NCBI GenBank assembly: GCA_964549765.1
Contig: CAZJWR010000006.1
Coordinates: forward strand, 45,810 to 109,809
Direction: 5' to 3'
Source of the DNA: CAZJWR01 sp964549765
GTDB taxonomy: Bacteria > Zixibacteria > MSB-5A5 > GN15 > JAAZOE01
DNA length: 64,000 nt
Every line of letters starts with the position of its first letter. Position 1 is the first letter of the stretch. This document shows positions 9,295 through 17,925 of this stretch, in pieces. A program made the position numbers and the translations under genes. The notes beneath the pieces were generated by a model, which worked only from the letters and a program-made list of their open reading frames with translations, searched no databases and was not told the DNA's origin.

Positions 9295-11274
9295 GTGAAG
9301 GCGCCGGGAGTGTTACATAGAATTTCATTTCTGGTAATTGCCAATTCGCTGTTTATCTTCGCGACGGTGCTGTTCGTTGGCATGGAAAACAACCAGGCTA
9401 AAATCGACCGCCTGATTCAATATCGCTTCGATTTTATCAGCCAGTATTTCCGCGCCGAGCTGGAGGATCATCGGGAGGTTTTCGGCAGTCCCGCTCAGCC
9501 ATTTGTCAGCGACAACGTCACCCTCAACAAAATCTTTCAGCACGCCCGGCGGTCCGTCAACGGGCTCGGCAGCCTGGCGCTGCTGACCGCGACCGACAGT
9601 GACGGCTATGCTGTTCGGGCGGTGGCTTTCCGCGAAACGGTCGATTCATTCGACCCTCAGTTTTGGAATCGAATCGTCAATGGTGTTGCTCCGGAAGACA
9701 TCCGGGTCCACGGCATACACGTCGGGCCGCGATTCACGACTCAGTCGGGCGATTTCAAAACAATCTATATTCCGGTTGATGCCGCTGATCCCCATGAAGT
9801 GCTTGCAATCACGTTTGTCCCGGATGAAATCGTCGGCGGCGACGCCAGCTATAATTGGACAATCGTTTTTCTCTTTTTCGTCATTACGCTCATCACGCTG
9901 TTGATTATCAATTTGCTGATCAGGAAGTTCGTCCGGCCGCTGCAACATCTCGTGCAGGGTATGGAGAAAACGGCCGGGGGCGAAGTGCTCTATAAAATTG
10001 AGGGCGTCACCAAAGGGGAGATGGGCCGTGTGGCGTCGGCTTTCAATGCCATGTCGTCAGCCTTGTGGGAAAAACGCCGACAATTGACCCTCTCAAACCA
10101 GAACCTGACCCTGCTCAATCAGCGCCTGACGGAAACGCTTGACGCATTATCCAAGGCCAATGCCAATTTGTCGGAGTCCCGGGCGTTTCTCTCGAAACTC
10201 ATCGAAAATGCGCCGTTTGCCGTCATCGCCACCGGCGTCGACCGAAAAGTCCTTATTTTCAGCAAGGCCGCCACGGAAACATTCGATATCCGCGTCGACC
10301 AGGCTCTGGGCCGCGACCTCGAAGAATTTTTCCCGTTCACCCCGGATAAGCTTTTCCCGCAGTCCGGCGACAAACAACTGACCCGTGAAGAGGAAATGAT
10401 TTGCCGGAAACCGAACGGCGACAGCTTCCCGGCCTTGGTGACGAGGGTCTCCATCCGGGAAGGCGGATCGGAGGTCAGCGCTTATCTGTTCATCATCCGG
10501 GATATTTCGGAATCGCGCGGTTTCCAGGAGATGATGATATCCATCGACCGCATGGCGACGCGAGGCGTCATGGCCGGTGAAATAGCTCACGAAATCAATA
10601 ATTATCTGGCGATCATCCTCGGTAACGTAGAACTGCTGCCGCTGCTTTTGGCCAAGGGCAAAACCGATAAGGTCGACCAGAAATTGGAACTGCTCCGCGC
10701 CACCGTCGGCAAAATCCAGCGCTTCTCCGAGGGGCTGATGGGCTATGGCAATGAGGAAGCCGTGTTCGAACCGGGCGATTTGAACCAGTTGATCGAGAAT
10801 CTGGTGACTTTTCTGAGGCCGCAAAACCGGTACGATGGGATAAAATTCGAACTTACACTCTCACCAAAACTGCCGCTGGTCGAATTCGACAGCACCCAGA
10901 TGCAGCAACTGCTGGTCAATATGTTCAGCAACGCCGCCGACGCCCTCCGCGAAAAGACTGACAACAGATGTATCGACATAACCACCCGTTGTATGCCCGA
11001 CTCCGACAAGGTGCAGATCGTGATAGCCGATACCGCCGGGGGCTTGCCCGAAGATTTAAGCGATGTGATTTTCAAGGATCGCTATACCGGCCAACGGCGC
11101 GGCCGCGGCTTCGGGTTGGTGATCGTCAAGCGTATCATCGACAAGCACGCCGGCGCCATCGAGTATGAATCTCATCCCGGTGAAGGAACCACCTTCACGA
11201 TCACTCTGCCGAGATGGGCGGAGGTTGTTCGCGATGAATCGCCGGCTGACGAAACCCGACAAGTTACTTCTTGA
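9295..11274 (+). CDS. Membrane sensor histidine kinase (HAMP-PAS-HisKA-HATPase)
   Basis: 659-residue two-component kinase. TM helix at about residues 8-28, an extracytoplasmic sensor of about 160 residues, TM2 at about 188-210, HAMP, a coiled coil (LSNQNLTLLNQRL), PAS (ENAPFAVIATG), then the phosphoacceptor His near 432 in AHEINNYLA. The HATPase has NAADAL as N-box, DTAGGLP as G1 and GRGFGL as G2. The H-box has N instead of the usual RNPL stretch. GTG at 9295 was chosen: GGAGG lies 8 nt upstream and the start falls just before TM1. No response regulator is adjacent. It overlaps or abuts the second kinase. Confidence 0.9.
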   Translation: MKAPGVLHRISFLVIANSLFIFATVLFVGMENNQAKIDRLIQYRFDFISQYFRAELEDHREVFGSPAQPFVSDNVTLNKIFQHARRSVNGLGSLALLTATDSDGYAVRAVAFRETVDSFDPQFWNRIVNGVAPEDIRVHGIHVGPRFTTQSGDFKTIYIPVDAADPHEVLAITFVPDEIVGGDASYNWTIVFLFFVITLITLLIINLLIRKFVRPLQHLVQGMEKTAGGEVLYKIEGVTKGEMGRVASAFNAMSSALWEKRRQLTLSNQNLTLLNQRLTETLDALSKANANLSESRAFLSKLIENAPFAVIATGVDRKVLIFSKAATETFDIRVDQALGRDLEEFFPFTPDKLFPQSGDKQLTREEEMICRKPNGDSFPALVTRVSIREGGSEVSAYLFIIRDISESRGFQEMMISIDRMATRGVMAGEIAHEINNYLAIILGNVELLPLLLAKGKTDKVDQKLELLRATVGKIQRFSEGLMGYGNEEAVFEPGDLNQLIENLVTFLRPQNRYDGIKFELTLSPKLPLVEFDSTQMQQLLVNMFSNAADALREKTDNRCIDITTRCMPDSDKVQIVIADTAGGLPEDLSDVIFKDRYTGQRRGRGFGLVIVKRIIDKHAGAIEYESHPGEGTTFTITLPRWAEVVRDESPADETRQVTS

Positions 11275-11306
11275 CATCATCGCCCGCCGAGGCGTACTTA
11301 TTCCCG

Positions 11307-13337
11307 ATGAGTCCAAGCCGCGTGTCATCGCTTCTGGCGCATATTCGTCTGCGCTATCTCATCCTGGTCATCATCGTCCTGGGATTGATCTTCTTCGCCC
11401 TGACCTATCTCGGCATCAGGCGAGCGCGGCAATCGCTTTTGAAAATTATGGTCGACGAAGGCAAGGCCCTGGTGGCGAGCCTGACGCTGTCGTCGAATAA
11501 CGCCATCCAGTCCGGCCTGCTTCTCGAAACACTGTCCGAACAGAAATTCGCCGATATCGCCAAACGGGCGTCCGAACGGTTGCAGAACGGCATGACGCCC
11601 CAGAACATGCGCGATATCACGCGCGATAACGATCTGCTATCATTCGATCTTCTCACGCCGGATCTGGCTGTCATCGCCTCGGATCGCTGGGCCGAGGGCT
11701 ATTCACCCGAATATCCGCCCGAAGTGCGCGCGGAGATCGTCGATATTCAGGAGACCGGTGGAGGATACCGGTCGGTAACGGTTGTTCCCGCCGATACTGC
11801 CTCGCCGCTGATCCAATATTTCATTTACCCCGTCGCCCCGGATGGCGACATCATCGTGATGTCGGCCGAGGCGGAATATTTCAATCAGATTATGCAGCAG
11901 ATCGGCATCGGTTATCTGATACGGGAAATTTCCAATCAATCCGGCATCGAGTACATTTTTCTTCAGAGCCGCGACGGGATCATCTTTTCGTCGCGGCCGT
12001 TGTCGCCGATCCTCAAGATCGAAAGCGATCCCTTCCTCAATTCCCTGATGGACACCGACACTATCGGCTGGCGGATTCACTTGTTTCAGGACGATGAGGT
12101 GCTCGAAATCGCCCGCCGCTTCGAATCGGTCAAATATCCGCCGGGAATATACCGCATCGGCATGAGCCTGAAGGAATTTAATGAGATTTCACGCGGCTAC
12201 GACCGGGGGATAATCATCACCGCTATCGTCCTGTTCGTATTGACTCTTTTGGTCGTGGCGGTGGTGTCGGTCAATCAAAATTACTTCATTCTCGATCAAT
12301 CGTATCGCCGCATACGATCCATGACCGACACGATCTTCGACCGGCTGTCCAGCGCCGTGCTGGCCTACGACGGCGACGGGCGCATTATCGCCGTCAACAA
12401 TGCCCTGACGCAATTGACCGGATTGACGTCCGACTCCATCGGCACGCCGATAGCCGCCGTCGCGAAAAAACTCCAGTTCGATCTTCCTGAAAGATTGGCT
12501 CCCGGCGAACGATTGATCGGCGTCGAACATGCCGTCACTGCCCCATCCGGTGAACGACGCATCATCATGGCCGGCGTATCGTCGCTTCCACAAGATGCCG
12601 GCGGCGGAGGCGTGGTGCTGATCCATGATATCACCGAGCAGAAGCATCTGGAAGAAGAAAGTCGCCGCCGTGAACGGCTGTCCGAGATGGGCGACATGGC
12701 GGCGGGCGTGGCGCATGAAATCCGCAATCCGCTGAACGCTATCTCAATCGCCACCCAGCGGCTCAAGATGGAGTTCGAACCGAAGGGCGAAAACGAGGAA
12801 TACGACCGCCTGACCAAAAATATCCTCGATGAAACGACGCGCTTGAATCAGATCCTGACGCGGTTCCTGGATCTGGCCAAGACGCGCGCCGCCGAGGATC
12901 GTCCCATTGACTTGAGTGCACCGATCCGTCGGGCGGTTGACAGTCTGGCGGATGAAGCCGAGAGCGGCGGCGCGACGATCAATTATCCATCGCATGATGC
13001 CGTCCGCGTCCGGGCCGCCGAAGAAAAGCTCCAGCAGGTGTTTATCAATCTCATCAAAAACAGCATCCAGGCAATGCCGGATGGGGGAGAGGTGACCATC
13101 GCGGTCGATACTTCCGATTCGAGCCGCGTGGTCATTGCCGTCGTCGATACCGGTCCGGGATTTCCGCCGGGGGTGTCGTCGAAGATATTCCAGCCGTATT
13201 TCACGACCAAGGCCGACGGATCGGGATTGGGTTTAGCGCTGGCATACAAGACGATCATCGACTACGGCGGCAGCCTCGAGGCATCAAGCAATCCCGCCGG
13301 CGGCGCCCGCATCGCCATCACCTTGCCGCGCGCGTGA
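11307..13337 (+). CDS. Membrane sensor histidine kinase (PAS-HisKA-HATPase), NtrB-like
   Basis: 676-residue kinase in tandem with the preceding one. TM1 at about residues 13-33, a large extracytoplasmic domain, TM2 (IIITAIVLFVLTLLVVAVV), then PAS (SSAVLAYDGDGRIIAVNNA) and HisKA with the phosphoacceptor His near residue 470 in GVAHEIRNPLN. The HATPase has NLIKNSIQAM as N-box, DTGPGFP as G1 and GSGLGLALA as G2. The canonical HEIRNPL box is typical of NtrB/AtoS-class kinases that partner sigma54 activators, but none is in the window. ATG at 11307 was chosen; a TTG at 11271 overlapping the upstream stop is possible. Confidence 0.9.
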   Translation: MSPSRVSSLLAHIRLRYLILVIIVLGLIFFALTYLGIRRARQSLLKIMVDEGKALVASLTLSSNNAIQSGLLLETLSEQKFADIAKRASERLQNGMTPQNMRDITRDNDLLSFDLLTPDLAVIASDRWAEGYSPEYPPEVRAEIVDIQETGGGYRSVTVVPADTASPLIQYFIYPVAPDGDIIVMSAEAEYFNQIMQQIGIGYLIREISNQSGIEYIFLQSRDGIIFSSRPLSPILKIESDPFLNSLMDTDTIGWRIHLFQDDEVLEIARRFESVKYPPGIYRIGMSLKEFNEISRGYDRGIIITAIVLFVLTLLVVAVVSVNQNYFILDQSYRRIRSMTDTIFDRLSSAVLAYDGDGRIIAVNNALTQLTGLTSDSIGTPIAAVAKKLQFDLPERLAPGERLIGVEHAVTAPSGERRIIMAGVSSLPQDAGGGGVVLIHDITEQKHLEEESRRRERLSEMGDMAAGVAHEIRNPLNAISIATQRLKMEFEPKGENEEYDRLTKNILDETTRLNQILTRFLDLAKTRAAEDRPIDLSAPIRRAVDSLADEAESGGATINYPSHDAVRVRAAEEKLQQVFINLIKNSIQAMPDGGEVTIAVDTSDSSRVVIAVVDTGPGFPPGVSSKIFQPYFTTKADGSGLGLALAYKTIIDYGGSLEASSNPAGGARIAITLPRA

Positions 13338-13355
13338 GGGGAACTATGAATTATC

Positions 13356-13384
13356 TTGACTCAATACGGGAACCCGAATAAAAT
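13356..13384 (+). promoter_or_regulatory. Promoter of the cupin gene
   Basis: TTGACT (13356-13361), 17-nt spacer, TAAAAT (13379-13384), about 125 nt upstream of the cupin start. Confidence 0.5.
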
Positions 13385-13508
13385 TGCCAATGGAGAACTC
13401 GGATGTTGTGAATCTTATCCGGGGTATTTTGAAAAAATAGGGCCAGTCATCGGGTCATAGACGTCATTATCGAATACTATTCGGTAAAGAGTGGATGGAG
13501 GCAGAGGA

Positions 13509-13886
13509 TTGCAATATACTGGCTTATACGCCGACAAGGCCGGCGAATCCCACTTCGAAGATATAACTCCACGCTTCAAGCCAGCCTTTTTTGCGCCACC
13601 GGCGCCGCCTCTGGACATATCAGAATTTGGCCGGGCTGAGAGCTGCTCAATTATCCGGGCGAATGAAGGCTGGTACGGCGATTGGCATCCGGCTCCATTT
13701 CGACAATTACATTTCTATCTATCCGGCATGGTTGAAGCGGAAACGTCTGACGGCGAGACCCGCCGTTTCGGTTCAGGCGATATCATACTGGTCGAAGACA
13801 CCGCAGGCCAGGGGCACCGAAGCCAGGTGATAGGTTCCGGCGATGTGTTGATTGCCATTGTCAAACTGGCTGGGACGAAACAATAA
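13509..13886 (+). CDS. Cupin-domain protein
   Basis: 125-residue small beta-barrel protein. The C-terminal part matches a cupin: APFRQLHFYLSG, then RRFGSGDIILVEDTAGQGHRS, with the G(x)5-7PxG-like turn and the His of GHRS at a usual metal-ligand position. Function unknown; such single-domain cupins act as enzymes or ligand sensors. The TTG at 13509 was chosen because GGAGG lies exactly 7 nt upstream. The GTG at 13491 is in frame but has no ribosome site. Monocistronic between a promoter and a repeat-containing gap. Confidence 0.7.
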   Translation: MQYTGLYADKAGESHFEDITPRFKPAFFAPPAPPLDISEFGRAESCSIIRANEGWYGDWHPAPFRQLHFYLSGMVEAETSDGETRRFGSGDIILVEDTAGQGHRSQVIGSGDVLIAIVKLAGTKQ

Positions 13887-13907
13887 GACCGCCCCAACTC
13901 CCCGACG

Positions 13908-13946
13908 GGTGGCCTGCCCGCTGCCGCGGTCCGGATTACATTGCAT
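13908..13946. repeat. GGTG-CTGCCCGC repeat, copy 1
   Basis: GGTGGCCTGCCCG...GGATTACATTGCAT resembles 14623-14660 (GGTGACTTGCCCG...GGATTGTATTGTA). Imperfect copy; its central hairpin is degenerate. Confidence 0.4.
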
Positions 13947-14043
13947 CCCATTAAGCAGTGAGGGCAAATGCGCCCGACGCCGGCCACTAATGGCATGAAC
14001 AAATTCTCCGCGTGCTCGTCTTTATTGAAAAGGAGGACGAAAT

Positions 14044-14589
14044 ATGAATCCCGGCCGCCGATTACTCATACTCGCCAGCATACTTTTGTGCATCGTCATA
14101 ACCGCACAGGCCGGGGAACCTGATACTGCACTGGTATCGGTTGATATAGCCAAGCTGTCCCTTGATACGGAATCCTATTGCTATTTCGGGCATGGCCAGT
14201 TTCTGTCCATGCGAAGCTGTCATTGTCCCTGGATTTGTCTGGAGGCGGACACGTGCACTTTTAATCCGGCGGATAGCATTCTCCATTTGGTCGGCTCTTT
14301 ATATGACTGCATGCAGCATACCGACTACTCCAAAATGTCATTTGAGGCTATTTCCGGGGCACTCGTCCGGAAATATCTGAATGAACCGGCCGATTCCACG
14401 GAGATGGCATCGCATCCTGATGGTTGGGTACGACAGGATATTGAGTATGGTTCGGCGTTCGTCTTGGATGTCAAAGTGACTCCCGACAGTTATCTTGCCA
14501 TCGTGCAGGCGGTTCCCGACACGACCTCCTTAGTTCCGATGATGACGTGCGAGATTTTTAAGATATGCGAGCTGCTGCCGGATAAATAG
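14044..14589 (+). CDS. Secreted protein of unknown function, Cys-containing
   Basis: 181 residues. A clear Sec signal peptide occupies about residues 1-23 (RRLLILASILLCIVITAQA, cleavage before GEPD). The mature part has eight cysteines, several clustered (CHCPWICLEADTC), which suggests disulfides in the periplasm or outside the cell. No family recognised. A strong ribosome site (GGAGG, 8 nt) precedes the ATG. It stands alone, flanked by repeat-bearing gaps. Confidence 0.75.
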   Translation: MNPGRRLLILASILLCIVITAQAGEPDTALVSVDIAKLSLDTESYCYFGHGQFLSMRSCHCPWICLEADTCTFNPADSILHLVGSLYDCMQHTDYSKMSFEAISGALVRKYLNEPADSTEMASHPDGWVRQDIEYGSAFVLDVKVTPDSYLAIVQAVPDTTSLVPMMTCEIFKICELLPDK

Positions 14590-14954
14590 TTGAGCAGATC
14601 ATAACCCCTTTGAGATTTTTCGGGTGACTTGCCCGCCGCGGCGGGCAGGATTGTATTGTACCCTCTACATCACAGCTCCCTGTTGCGTCAGGTCTTGATC
14701 CCGCCCTGCGGGATTGTGACCTGACGTCGCTCCAAATATATAGCGAATCGATGCAGTTTGTGTCGCCGCGCCCTTATATAGAGGCTCCGAGGTGGCGGGA
14801 TCACACGGATCCCGCCCTACAAGAAGAAAGGAGCGTATATGCGTACGCCCAAAAGCGTGATCACTCGTACGGTCAGGAATCCTTTCCTGACTGCGGCAAG
14901 TTGTCGCAGTCTGTCGGGAGAGGGTTCCCGACACCACAAGAAATCATCAAAAAT

Positions 14955-14980
14955 GAACAAACGAACCCATTTCGCCATAA
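14955..14980 (+). repeat. ACGAACCCA-TTCGCC direct repeat, copy 1
   Basis: Matches 15097-15122 at 22 of 26 positions, same orientation, about 140 bp apart. Core ACGAACCCA followed by TTCGCC. Confidence 0.5.
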
Positions 14981-15096
14981 CGCTATGCCGCCCTTACTTG
15001 TCCAACGAAATTTTCTATTTTTTTCCCCTCTCCCTCTGGAAGAAGGGCTGGGGGTGAGGGTGTTCTGGGTGACGGTCGGAGAAAAGCAGTAGATTT

Positions 15097-15122
15097 GACA
15101 AAACGAACCCAATTCGCCGTAA
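15097..15122 (+). repeat. ACGAACCCA-TTCGCC direct repeat, copy 2
   Basis: Second copy of the 26-nt repeat at 14955-14980. Confidence 0.5.
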
Positions 15123-15242
15123 GTCAATCATGGTGTTAATAGTACAACGAATTTTCGCAATTGAGAACCACAAACCGCCCTCAAACGTTATCAATATACA
15201 GACATATATCCTGTGAATATCGGTTTTAACCGAGGAGGAAAT

Positions 15243-16211
15243 ATGAAACGGATACGGAATCTGGTACGGAATCGGATGAGCCGGACGCTGCTTATAACAG
15301 GTCTGGCGACGACAGCGATGTTCTTGTGGGGTTGCGGAGGTTATGTGAGCCAAACATACGCCGAAGGCGGCGTGGCGTCGTATGCCTCGGACGATGTGCA
15401 ATTTTTGGCGCAGTACGGCGATTGGATCAATGTGTCGCCCTACGGCATGGTGTGGCAGCCGAGCGTTGTCGAGGGATGGCAGCCGTTTTACTACGGCCAT
15501 TGGGACTATACAGAAGACGGCTGGGCGTGGGTGTCCTATGAGCCGTACGGATGGCTCGTCTATCATTACGGATATTGGGATTTTCAGCCGGGTATCGGAT
15601 GGTTTTGGATTAGCGGCAATCAATGGTCGCCGGCATGCGTAGACTGGATCACCTACGGTGATTATATCGGATGGGCGCCGTTGTCCCCACCGGGCGTAAA
15701 CTGGCCGGAACCGTGGGTGCATCATGACATCGGCGTTTGGAATGTCGTGCGGGTCCGCGACTTCGACCGGGACGACGTCGGACGGTACCGGATCGTCAAG
15801 CCGCCCCGCGCCGGTGAGCTGAGTCAAGCCCGGATGGATCATCATCCGCCGAATGTGCAGATGATCGAAACGCAGACGCGACGGAAGATTCCGCGCTTCC
15901 CGATCGAACGGCACTCGATGAACATGTCTTTCCGGCAGCCCGAAAGACGGGGGGACGAAGGCGGAGTGAATCCCGCACAGGGCGAAGAACATCGACAGCC
16001 GGAACAGGGTCAAACCGCCGGACGGGGAAAGCAGGGAGCCGATAATGAACCCCAGCGGATGGTCTTGCCCGACGGTGAACGAAAACGGGTCGAGAAGCAC
16101 CGGAGCAAGGTCGAGCGAGAAGTCTTGCAGCGTCACCCGGAGAATCGGGGAGGGGAACAAGATCGCGGCCGGGGCAACGAACGAGACCGCGGCGACGGCC
16201 ACCGGCGATAG
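15243..16211 (+). CDS. W/Y-rich lipoprotein with DUF6600-like repeats and charged tail
   Basis: 322 residues. Basic N-terminus and hydrophobic stretch end in a lipobox (LWGC, Cys near 31), so it is probably an outer-membrane or periplasmic lipoprotein. Residues of about 55-165 carry aromatic repeats of the form W-x-P-x3-GWQPFYYGHW and GWAWVSYEPYGW, as in DUF6600/FecR-associated proteins. The C-terminal third (from about 225) is low-complexity, rich in Arg, Glu, Gly and Gln, ending RGDGHRR. Function unknown. ATG at 15243 follows AGGAGG by 6 nt. Confidence 0.78.
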   Translation: MKRIRNLVRNRMSRTLLITGLATTAMFLWGCGGYVSQTYAEGGVASYASDDVQFLAQYGDWINVSPYGMVWQPSVVEGWQPFYYGHWDYTEDGWAWVSYEPYGWLVYHYGYWDFQPGIGWFWISGNQWSPACVDWITYGDYIGWAPLSPPGVNWPEPWVHHDIGVWNVVRVRDFDRDDVGRYRIVKPPRAGELSQARMDHHPPNVQMIETQTRRKIPRFPIERHSMNMSFRQPERRGDEGGVNPAQGEEHRQPEQGQTAGRGKQGADNEPQRMVLPDGERKRVEKHRSKVEREVLQRHPENRGGEQDRGRGNERDRGDGHRR

Positions 16212-16260
16212 TCACATGGATCAGGCCGGATGTCAAGGCCGGCGCGACACGGAATATAAA

Positions 16261-16294
16261 CCCACCCGTCCCGCCAAAACGCGGGACGAGTGGG
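16261..16294. repeat. CCCAC...GTGGG hairpin repeat, copy 2
   Basis: CCCAC, then GTCCCGC/GCGGGAC inner arms, then GTGGG followed by CCACCG. The GTGGGCCACCG end is shared with 26930-26964. Confidence 0.5.
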
Positions 16295-16420
16295 CCACCG
16301 AATCGGTTACTATCAGTTCCGCCCGGTCCTGATCCCGCGCAACCCGCCGTGGCGGATGACCTGCCGGGGGCTGGCAGGATCGTTCGAATCACTAAAGGGG
16401 AGCTTCTGAGACAAATAAAA

Positions 16421-16450
16421 AAAACGGCCGCAGCAATCTGCGGCCGTTTT
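16421..16450 (-). terminator. Rho-independent terminator of gltA
   Basis: Ten-base-pair stem ACGGCCGCAG/CTGCGGCCGT with a CAAT loop. On the minus strand it ends in a run of eight T, placed just after the gltA stop. A four-T run on the plus side may make it work weakly in both directions. Confidence 0.85.
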
Positions 16451-16463
16451 GGTATAGCAGAAA

Positions 16464-17759
16464 TTATTGTCGGACGGGTTCCTTGGCGCCGACTTTCTCC
16501 TTCAGCCATTCAGTGGTGCTGGATTTCGGCCGTTCGATCGGCTCGCCCCAGGCGCGAGACACGATCAACTGCGACGCCATGCCCATGGTACGCGAGACCG
16601 AGAAGAGCACGGTGTAATACTCGAACTCCTTCATGCCGTAGTGGTACAGCAGGGAGCCGGAACCGGCGTCGACATTCGGCCACGGATCGGCGATTTTTTG
16701 AATCTGGCGCAGGACGCCGGGAACGACGTCGAAGACCAGCGCGACGGTCTTGAAGACCGGATCGTCGGGGCAATACTGCTTGCCGAAGGCCAGGAAGGCA
16801 TCGTAGCGCGGGTCGGTGATACGCAGGACGGCGTGGCCGTAGCCGGGAATCACCTTACCGGAATTCAGCGTGTCCCAGGCGAACTTCTCGAGCTGTTCTT
16901 TGGTGGGAGCGCCTTTGAACTTATCCATGACCTCGATTACCCACTTGAGGCATTCCTGGTTGGCGAGGCCGTGGAGAGGGCCGGCCAGCCCGTTGAGACC
17001 CGCCGAGACGGCGTAATAGGCATCGGACAGAGCCGAGCCGACGCAGTGGCAGGTGTGGGCCGAGACGTTGCCGCCTTCGTGGTCGCTATGGAGGGTCAGG
17101 TAGAGCCGCATCAGTTTGGCGAAATCGCCCTTGGGATCGGGGAGCCCCAGCATGTGGGCGTAGTCGGCGCCCCAGTCGAGGTTCGGATCGGGAGCGATAC
17201 GCGGGCCTTTGTTGTAACGCATGCGGTAGACGCCGGCGGCCAACTCGGGCAGACAGGCGAGGATGCGGATGCAGTCTTCGAGCATGGGCACCCAGTAGTC
17301 TTCCTTGCGCATGCCTTTGGTGTAGCCGGCGCGAAACGCCGATTCGCCTTCCATCGCCAGGATACCGGTATCGAGCATACACATCGGATGAGAATCTTTC
17401 GGCATGGCTTCGAGGACTTTCCAAACATAGCCCGGCACGCCGCCCTTCTCGTTGTATTCCTTCTGCAGGTCTTTGAGTTCGTCGGCCTTGGGGAGCTCGC
17501 CGGTGCACAGCAGCCAGAAAATCTCCTCGGGCATTTTCTCGAACAGGTCCTTGAGCGGATAATTGCGGATGATCAAACCTTTATCCGGGGGAACCACCGA
17601 GGTGTCACATACCATTGCCCGGACGCCGCGCATGCCGCCGTAAACCTGTTTCAGGTTCACGGTGCTGATTTCCTTGTCGCCGTGTTCCTTGATGAGGCTG
17701 CGGATATCGTCCCGCATTCCGGGGATAATCTTCTCCAGTTTCTCTTTCAATTTAGACAT
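16464..17759 (-). CDS. gltA: Citrate synthase, eukaryotic/mitochondrial-like type
   Basis: Condenses oxaloacetate with acetyl-CoA to citrate, entry to the TCA cycle. 431 residues. Active-site regions are intact: HSDHEGGNVSAHT, NGLAGPLHGLANQE, VIPGYGHAVLR.TDPRY and WPNVDAGSG. These match the mitochondrial-type enzyme much more closely than the usual E. coli or Bacillus types, a class also known from some bacteria such as Geobacter. Good ribosome site (GGGAGG). Ends in a strong terminator and has its own promoter, downstream of glcD. Confidence 0.95.
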   Translation of the reverse strand: MSKLKEKLEKIIPGMRDDIRSLIKEHGDKEISTVNLKQVYGGMRGVRAMVCDTSVVPPDKGLIIRNYPLKDLFEKMPEEIFWLLCTGELPKADELKDLQKEYNEKGGVPGYVWKVLEAMPKDSHPMCMLDTGILAMEGESAFRAGYTKGMRKEDYWVPMLEDCIRILACLPELAAGVYRMRYNKGPRIAPDPNLDWGADYAHMLGLPDPKGDFAKLMRLYLTLHSDHEGGNVSAHTCHCVGSALSDAYYAVSAGLNGLAGPLHGLANQECLKWVIEVMDKFKGAPTKEQLEKFAWDTLNSGKVIPGYGHAVLRITDPRYDAFLAFGKQYCPDDPVFKTVALVFDVVPGVLRQIQKIADPWPNVDAGSGSLLYHYGMKEFEYYTVLFSVSRTMGMASQLIVSRAWGEPIERPKSSTTEWLKEKVGAKEPVRQ

Positions 17760-17858
17760 GGGAATAACCTCCCGATTAATATATGATTAGGTCATTGAGC
17801 CACTTGGTCTTCCTCTATTCGACCGCAAATCGGCCCAAGCCGATGTGCAGTAGATTTC

Positions 17859-17887
17859 CAATAAAGCAATTTCGCCGTGATTGTCAA
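17859..17887 (-). promoter_or_regulatory. Promoter of gltA
   Basis: On the minus strand TTGACA (17887-17882), 17-nt spacer, TTATTG (17864-17859), about 100 nt before the gltA start. The -35 is perfect, the -10 moderate. Confidence 0.5.
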
Positions 17888-17925
17888 TATCTGTCTTGAA
17901 TTTGGCGACGGAAAACGGCGCGGAA

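Larger units (their letters stand above)
14590..15242. repeat. Island of consecutive hairpin repeats
   Basis: 653 bp without a convincing gene but full of inverted repeats. TGCCCGC/GCGGGCA at 14630-14647. A nested hairpin CGTCAGGTC/GACCTGACG enclosing ATCCCGC/GCGGGAT at 14686-14726. GGCGGGATC/GATCCCGCC at 14794-14816. GTCAGGAA/TTCCTGAC at 14872-14891. GACTGCG/CGCAGTC at 14889-14911. TGTCGGGA/TCCCGACA at 14912-14933. A CCCTCTCCC...GGGGGTGAGGG element at 15025-15060. A 26-nt direct repeat occurs at 14955-14980 and 15097-15122 (22 of 26 identical). Confidence 0.7.

Noticed and set aside
14951..15057. Open frame starting at an ATG inside the repeat island
   Set aside because: It consists of repeat sequence (26-nt repeat and GGGGGTGAGGG element), with no ribosome site or protein signal.
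16467..17786. 439-codon plus-strand open frame opposite gltA
   Set aside because: Antisense to a highly conserved citrate synthase; no ribosome site, domain or promoter. A codon-bias shadow, as is the 641-codon frame at 55630-57555 opposite the mutase and 52561-54087 opposite the helicase.
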